This document shows, piece after piece, positions 48,551-51,701 of a DNA stretch of 51,701 nucleotides. Location: positions 1 through 51,701 of the forward strand of contig JBFMDA010000006.1 in assembly GCA_040754255.1 (NCBI GenBank), given 5' to 3'. Each line of letters opens with the position of its first letter. The stretch's first letter is position 1. The position numbers and the translations under genes were made by a program. The stretch comes from SURF-25 sp040754255. Its GTDB lineage: Bacteria; Omnitrophota; Gorgyraeia; Gygaellales; Profunditerraquicolaceae. A model generated the notes under the pieces. The model saw nothing but the letters and a program-made list of their open reading frames with translations, was not told where the DNA came from and ran no database searches.

Positions 48551-48868
48551 ATGAAAAAATATTATGTAACTATAAGCCGCAATAATGGCATTGCTGAAAG
48601 AGGTTACATCCTTGACATAAGCAAAAGCGGTATTGCGGTTGCGTGCGCAAAAAAAGTCCCCAAGGGCGTCATACTAGAGTTGCGTCCGGCAAAAGATATC
48701 TTTTTGCCTATACGAGGCAGGGTTGTGTCTTCTGTGTCCCGGCGCAGGAAAACGTTTGGCCACAGGCTCGGCATAAAATTCATTTCTCCCGGCAAGAAAG
48801 AAAAGGCAACACTAGCCCGTTTCGTTGCTGCGCTTGAAAAAAGATACGCAGTGCGTCTACCCTTTTGA
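48551..48868 (+). CDS. PilZ-like protein without the N-terminal arginine arm
   Basis: The 105-residue protein has the PilZ barrel landmarks ILDISKSGIAVAC (DxSxxG) and GHRLGIKFISPGKKEKATLARFV. It lacks the RxxxR arm that wraps cyclic-di-GMP in canonical PilZ domains, like the non-binding PilZ protein of type IV pilus systems. It may be a structural PilZ partner of PilB. GAGGA lies upstream of the ATG; the next gene follows after one base. Confidence 0.75.
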   Translation: MKKYYVTISRNNGIAERGYILDISKSGIAVACAKKVPKGVILELRPAKDIFLPIRGRVVSSVSRRRKTFGHRLGIKFISPGKKEKATLARFVAALEKRYAVRLPF

Positions 48869-48869
48869 T

Positions 48870-49259
48870 ATGGAAACCAGATTAGCCCCCCGCGTAAACA
48901 TAGACCTTAGAGTGGTCTGCAACACCGAAGAGCTGCATCAGCAAAAGTTTTGCCTTGCCGGCGGCAATAAGTTTGAAGTCAAGGTACTCGATATAAGCGT
49001 ATTGGGAATAGGGTTCTTGACGAAATATTTCTTGCCCAAAGGCCTGATTATCGACACCGAGATGGACGGGTCCTCTTTTGGCCTGCAAGAGGTGATGAAA
49101 ATAAAGGGGGAAATAAGGCATTGCAATTACATACGGGGCCTGGGCTACAGGTGCGGAATAAAATTTTTGAATATCAGCAATACATACAAAGATGCCATTG
49201 CTCAGTTTATCGCAGCCAACGAGAGAAGAAAAGAGCCGCGCATAAAACTCTCCGGATAA
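48870..49259 (+). CDS. PilZ domain protein, last gene of the pilus locus
   Basis: The 129-residue protein from ATG 48870 has RLAPRVNIDLRV (an RxxxR arm) and DISVLGIGFLTKYFLPKG (DxSxxG), then GLGYRCGIKFLNIS. A longer in-frame reading from 48825 overlaps the preceding PilZ gene and puts extra residues before the arm. It is the better candidate for cyclic-di-GMP binding of the two. The tail NERRKEPRIKLSG is basic. Confidence 0.78.
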   Translation: METRLAPRVNIDLRVVCNTEELHQQKFCLAGGNKFEVKVLDISVLGIGFLTKYFLPKGLIIDTEMDGSSFGLQEVMKIKGEIRHCNYIRGLGYRCGIKFLNISNTYKDAIAQFIAANERRKEPRIKLSG

Positions 49260-49312
49260 TACTTCGTAACGCCATATCCTATCCTGCAGTTAAAGCAAAA
49301 AACATAAATTTC

Positions 49313-49341
49313 TTGACAAACCGACTGTTTTGTATCATACT
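49313..49341 (+). promoter_or_regulatory. Sigma-70 promoter of the marR-tolC efflux operon
   Basis: TTGACA at 49313-49318 and CATACT at 49336-49341 are 17 bases apart. The start of transcription would fall in the inverted repeat described next. Confidence 0.65.
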
Positions 49342-49342
49342 T

Positions 49343-49364
49343 AATAGTGTGAATAGTCAACTAT
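49343..49364 (+). promoter_or_regulatory. Candidate MarR operator
   Basis: ATAGT (49353-49357) and ACTAT (49360-49364) form an inverted repeat around CA, and another AATAGT lies at 49343-49348. The site overlaps the expected transcription start, where a MarR dimer would block the promoter. MarR proteins usually repress their own operon. Confidence 0.5.
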
Positions 49365-49388
49365 ATTAAATATAAAGGAGATAAACAA

Positions 49389-49850
49389 ATGGCACTTACC
49401 CTTTCTGAATTTGCCGATCGCTTAAGTAGTATTTTTCCGGTGATGGCCAGGGAGTTTGCCAGGCACTATATGGGGGATTTTTATTCGGAAAAAATTACCT
49501 TGCCGCAGTTCTTGGTGCTTGAGTTTTTGTTCCTTAACGGGGAATCTAAAATGAAGGACCTGGCGCTTGCGATGCATGTGAGTACCGCAGGGATGACCGG
49601 TATCGTGGACAGGATAGTAAGGGATAGCTATGTAGTAAGGGTCTTTGATCCGCAGGACAGGCGCATCATAAAGATAAAGCTCACTCCTAAAGGCATAGGA
49701 TTGGTGAAAAGAATCAACGCGCAGCGCAGAAAGATGGCGATGGATTTATTCAGCAAGATATCCGAGGAAGAGCGTGAAAATTATTTAAGGATAGTCACCA
49801 AAATAAAAGACGCGCTGTCAAAAGACCATAGCCAATACATGCGCACATGA
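49389..49850 (+). CDS. MarR-family transcriptional regulator
   Basis: The 153-residue protein has the MarR winged helix: LPQFLVLEFLFLNGESKMKDLALAMHVSTAGMTGIVDRIVRDSYV (recognition helix at ~68-82) and the wing VRVFDPQDRRIIKIKLTPKG with the signature DxRxxxI/V pattern. N- and C-terminal helices form the dimer. AAGGAG stands 9 bases before the ATG. It is the first gene of an efflux operon and overlaps tolC by 4 bases, so it probably represses the operon until a toxic compound binds. Confidence 0.9.
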   Translation: MALTLSEFADRLSSIFPVMAREFARHYMGDFYSEKITLPQFLVLEFLFLNGESKMKDLALAMHVSTAGMTGIVDRIVRDSYVVRVFDPQDRRIIKIKLTPKGIGLVKRINAQRRKMAMDLFSKISEEERENYLRIVTKIKDALSKDHSQYMRT

Positions 49851-51115
49851 AGAAGATCCTCGTTTTCATTCTTGCCTTCCTTCTCTTGCCCTCTGCCGTT
49901 ATGGCAGAAGAGGTATCCCTTACTCTTGATGAGGCTGTTGCCCTGGCCTTGCGGGATAACCGCGATATTTTACTGAAAGCCAAGGAAGTAGAAAAGGCAA
50001 AGGAAAAAATACGGGAAGCAAGGTCAGGATTCCTGCCGACCGCAGAGTTCTCCGGAGGTTCCACCGATACCCGGGGGTATTATTCGAAAGACCTATCCCA
50101 GAGTTCTGCGCAGTTTAGCGTGAAAGAGTATCTTTATAACGGCGGCAAGACCAAAAACACGGTTGCGCAGTATAAAGAAGAACTAGCAGTATCCGAAGCG
50201 CTCCTTGACAAGGCAAAACTGGAAACCGTTTTGACCGCCAAAAAGGCTTTTTATACCTTGCTCTTGGCAGAAGAATATGCCGGCCTCAATAAGGAAATAA
50301 GAGAGAATTCGTTAAGGCACCTTACCTATATGCAAGTGCGGTATGAGAACGGGCAGGCATCGCAATCAGACATATTGAAATTAAAGGAATCCCTGGCAAG
50401 CGTGCAGCAGGCATACGAGGCTTCGTTGCGCCAGATTGAGTCAACACAGGCGCTGTTGCGCAATGTATTATTTTTAAGCGAAGATATCGTCATACGGCCG
50501 CAAGGCAATTTATTTTTTGATTCCAGGGAAATTGCCTATGAAGAGGCATTTTTGCAAGCCCTGCGGCAGAGGCCTGAGATACGTCAGTACCTTGCGCAGG
50601 AAAAGGCAGACAAGAGCGCAATTGAGGTTGCCAAGGCAGATAACCGGCCCCAGGTGTATGCGTCCTGGGATTACTATAGCCGTTCGCACGTGACCGCAAC
50701 AACCACAAAGAATCGGAATGATTACAATATAATCGGCATTACCTTTACCTGGCCGTTTTTTGACGGATGGGCAACCAAGGCGAAAGTAGAACAGGCGATA
50801 ATCGATTTAAAAGAAACCGTCCTGCACACACAAAAGACACAAAGCGACATAGCACTTGAGCTTAAGAATGCGTATATAGCGCTCAACAATGCAATTTCAA
50901 AGCTGCAATCTTTACGCGCCCAAGTTGTGCTGTATAAAGATACCCTCTCGGTAGTTGAGGCGCAATACAGATCCGGGATTGCCAGCCACCTTGACCTTGA
51001 TGATATATCGCTTAGCTATGCAGTAGCCCTTTTCAACCAGAAGGAAGCAATGTATGATTACGGTATCGCCAAAGCAAATTTTGATAAAGCAGCAGGAGGG
51101 ATAGATGTATATTAA
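49847..51115 (+). CDS. TolC-family outer-membrane efflux protein
   Basis: The 422-residue protein has a signal peptide (MKKILVFILAFLLLPSAVMA) and two TolC/OEP repeats. The first has LTLDEAVALALRDNRDILLKAKEVE and RSGFLPTAEFSGG; the second, starting near residue 225, has YEEAFLQALRQRPEIRQYLAQ and VAKADNRPQVYASWDYYS. Long coiled-coil helices lie between. It forms the trimeric outer-membrane channel for RND or similar pumps. The adaptor gene starts inside its last codons. Confidence 0.92.
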   Translation: MKKILVFILAFLLLPSAVMAEEVSLTLDEAVALALRDNRDILLKAKEVEKAKEKIREARSGFLPTAEFSGGSTDTRGYYSKDLSQSSAQFSVKEYLYNGGKTKNTVAQYKEELAVSEALLDKAKLETVLTAKKAFYTLLLAEEYAGLNKEIRENSLRHLTYMQVRYENGQASQSDILKLKESLASVQQAYEASLRQIESTQALLRNVLFLSEDIVIRPQGNLFFDSREIAYEEAFLQALRQRPEIRQYLAQEKADKSAIEVAKADNRPQVYASWDYYSRSHVTATTTKNRNDYNIIGITFTWPFFDGWATKAKVEQAIIDLKETVLHTQKTQSDIALELKNAYIALNNAISKLQSLRAQVVLYKDTLSVVEAQYRSGIASHLDLDDISLSYAVALFNQKEAMYDYGIAKANFDKAAGGIDVY

Positions 51116-51701
51116 ATCCAGGACACCAAACGCGATTATTGTGCTGTTCGTGCTCTTATTTGTATCTGGTTGCGCAGGGAAAGAACAGAAAAATAACGGC
51201 TTGCCACAGTCAATCCCCGTAAAAATTATGAAAGTATCGCTTAAGGACCTTGCCGAGACGCTGGATTATGTAGGCAGCGTAAAGGCTCAGGACGAGGCGG
51301 TCGTATATCCTAAGGTCAGCGGTAAAATAGCCGAGAAGGTTAAAACGGATGGCGCGCAAGTGGTCAAAGGCGAACCCATTGCGTTTATTGACCGCGATGA
51401 AGTCGGTTTAAAGTTTGAGAGATCGCCAGTCGAGAGTCCTCTGGCAGGGACAGTAGGCAGGGTATATGTTGATATTGGGGCTAATGTCGCGCCCCAGACC
51501 CCGGTTGCGCTGGTTGTGGATATGAATACAGTAAAGATCGATTTAGATATTCCTGAGAGATACATATCGCAATTATCCTTAGGCCAACAAGCACACACCT
51601 CTTTTGACGCCTACGCGGGTAAAGAATTTATAGGTACGGTGACTCAGATAAGCCCGGTCTTGGATTCTGATACCCGTTCGGCACCTATTGAGATCACCAT
51701 T
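51105..51701 (+). CDS. RND-type periplasmic adaptor (membrane fusion protein), 3' end outside window
   Basis: The frame runs from ATG 51105, with GGAGGG upstream, to the window edge (199 codons). It has a lipoprotein signal peptide with lipobox VSGC (Cys23), then LDYVGSVKAQDEAVVYPKVSGKIAEKV and AQVVKGEPIAFIDRDE, a biotinyl-lipoyl-like domain interrupted by only a very short hairpin. SPLAGTVGRVYVDIGANVAPQTPVALVVDM and the beta-barrel start follow. It would link TolC to an inner-membrane pump encoded beyond the edge. Confidence 0.88.
   Translation, partial: MYIKSRTPNAIIVLFVLLFVSGCAGKEQKNNGLPQSIPVKIMKVSLKDLAETLDYVGSVKAQDEAVVYPKVSGKIAEKVKTDGAQVVKGEPIAFIDRDEVGLKFERSPVESPLAGTVGRVYVDIGANVAPQTPVALVVDMNTVKIDLDIPERYISQLSLGQQAHTSFDAYAGKEFIGTVTQISPVLDSDTRSAPIEITI

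Noticed and set aside
1..51701. tRNA, rRNA or CRISPR arrays
   Set aside because: No cloverleaf-like segments, rRNA motifs or regularly spaced identical repeats were noticed on either strand; a covariance-model search could still find a divergent RNA.

Overview
The window is a gene-dense, roughly half-GC stretch of a bacterial chromosome with long runs of overlapping, co-directional genes, almost all on the + strand. Outer-membrane barrels, lipoproteins, a type IV pilus or type II-like assembly locus, many PilZ proteins and a TMTC-like membrane TPR protein point to a diderm bacterium. The flavour fits Omnitrophota or another PVC-side lineage, but no rRNA or marker gene here proves this. No tRNA, rRNA or CRISPR array was seen.

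Layout. 1-7.7 kb: end of an outer-membrane protein, then a tightly overlapping operon (tRNA-binding domain protein, cysteine-cluster protein, DUF2156 protein, exonuclease-WYL protein, large transglutaminase lipoprotein, PilZ-membrane-hydrolase-like protein, endonuclease III-like protein). 7.7-14.3 kb: M1 peptidase fused to an outer-membrane barrel, FmdB zinc ribbon, M20 peptidase, PAC2, HAD and UPF0280 proteins. 14.4-17.7 kb: a strong promoter, a short leader ending in a terminator-like hairpin, then two tandem ATP-grasp ligases and a lysine 2,3-aminomutase-like radical SAM enzyme. 17.8-25.5 kb: an EF-G paralogue, a YchF-like protein without a GTPase core, then PurH, FolC, MnmE and FolE, which all make, retain or use folates. 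25.5-31.2 kb: a small membrane protein, a TMTC-like protein, two PilZ proteins and two B12-binding-type radical SAM proteins.

31.2-36.6 kb is the most unusual part. A 3' fragment of a yifB/comM gene (31222-31695) and a complete yifB (35089-36624), both on the - strand, flank an AT-rich block. The block carries an XRE-type ORF, an AbiEi/AbiEii toxin-antitoxin pair, a zinc-ribbon lipoprotein and a PD-(D/E)xK-like protein. Homology in the fragment stops exactly at the codons for the conserved CPCG motif, and the same 11 bp lie at the matching place in the intact gene. The simplest reading is a ~3.9 kb element that entered yifB and rebuilt it with its own diverged 3' end. No recombinase is visible inside it.

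36.8-40.2 kb holds a coiled-coil membrane protein, a divergent PAP2 protein, a LysM L,D-transpeptidase, AccA and a PadR-like regulator. 40.3-49.3 kb is a pilus/pseudopilus operon: PilB, PilC, a major pilin-like protein, three minor (pseudo)pilins, a small membrane protein, a PilM-PilN fusion, PilO, a PilP/GspC-like protein and two PilZ proteins. 49.3 kb to the end is a MarR-TolC-membrane fusion protein efflux operon, cut by the window edge. Several promoters match the sigma-70 consensus (TTGACA with a 16-17 bp spacer).
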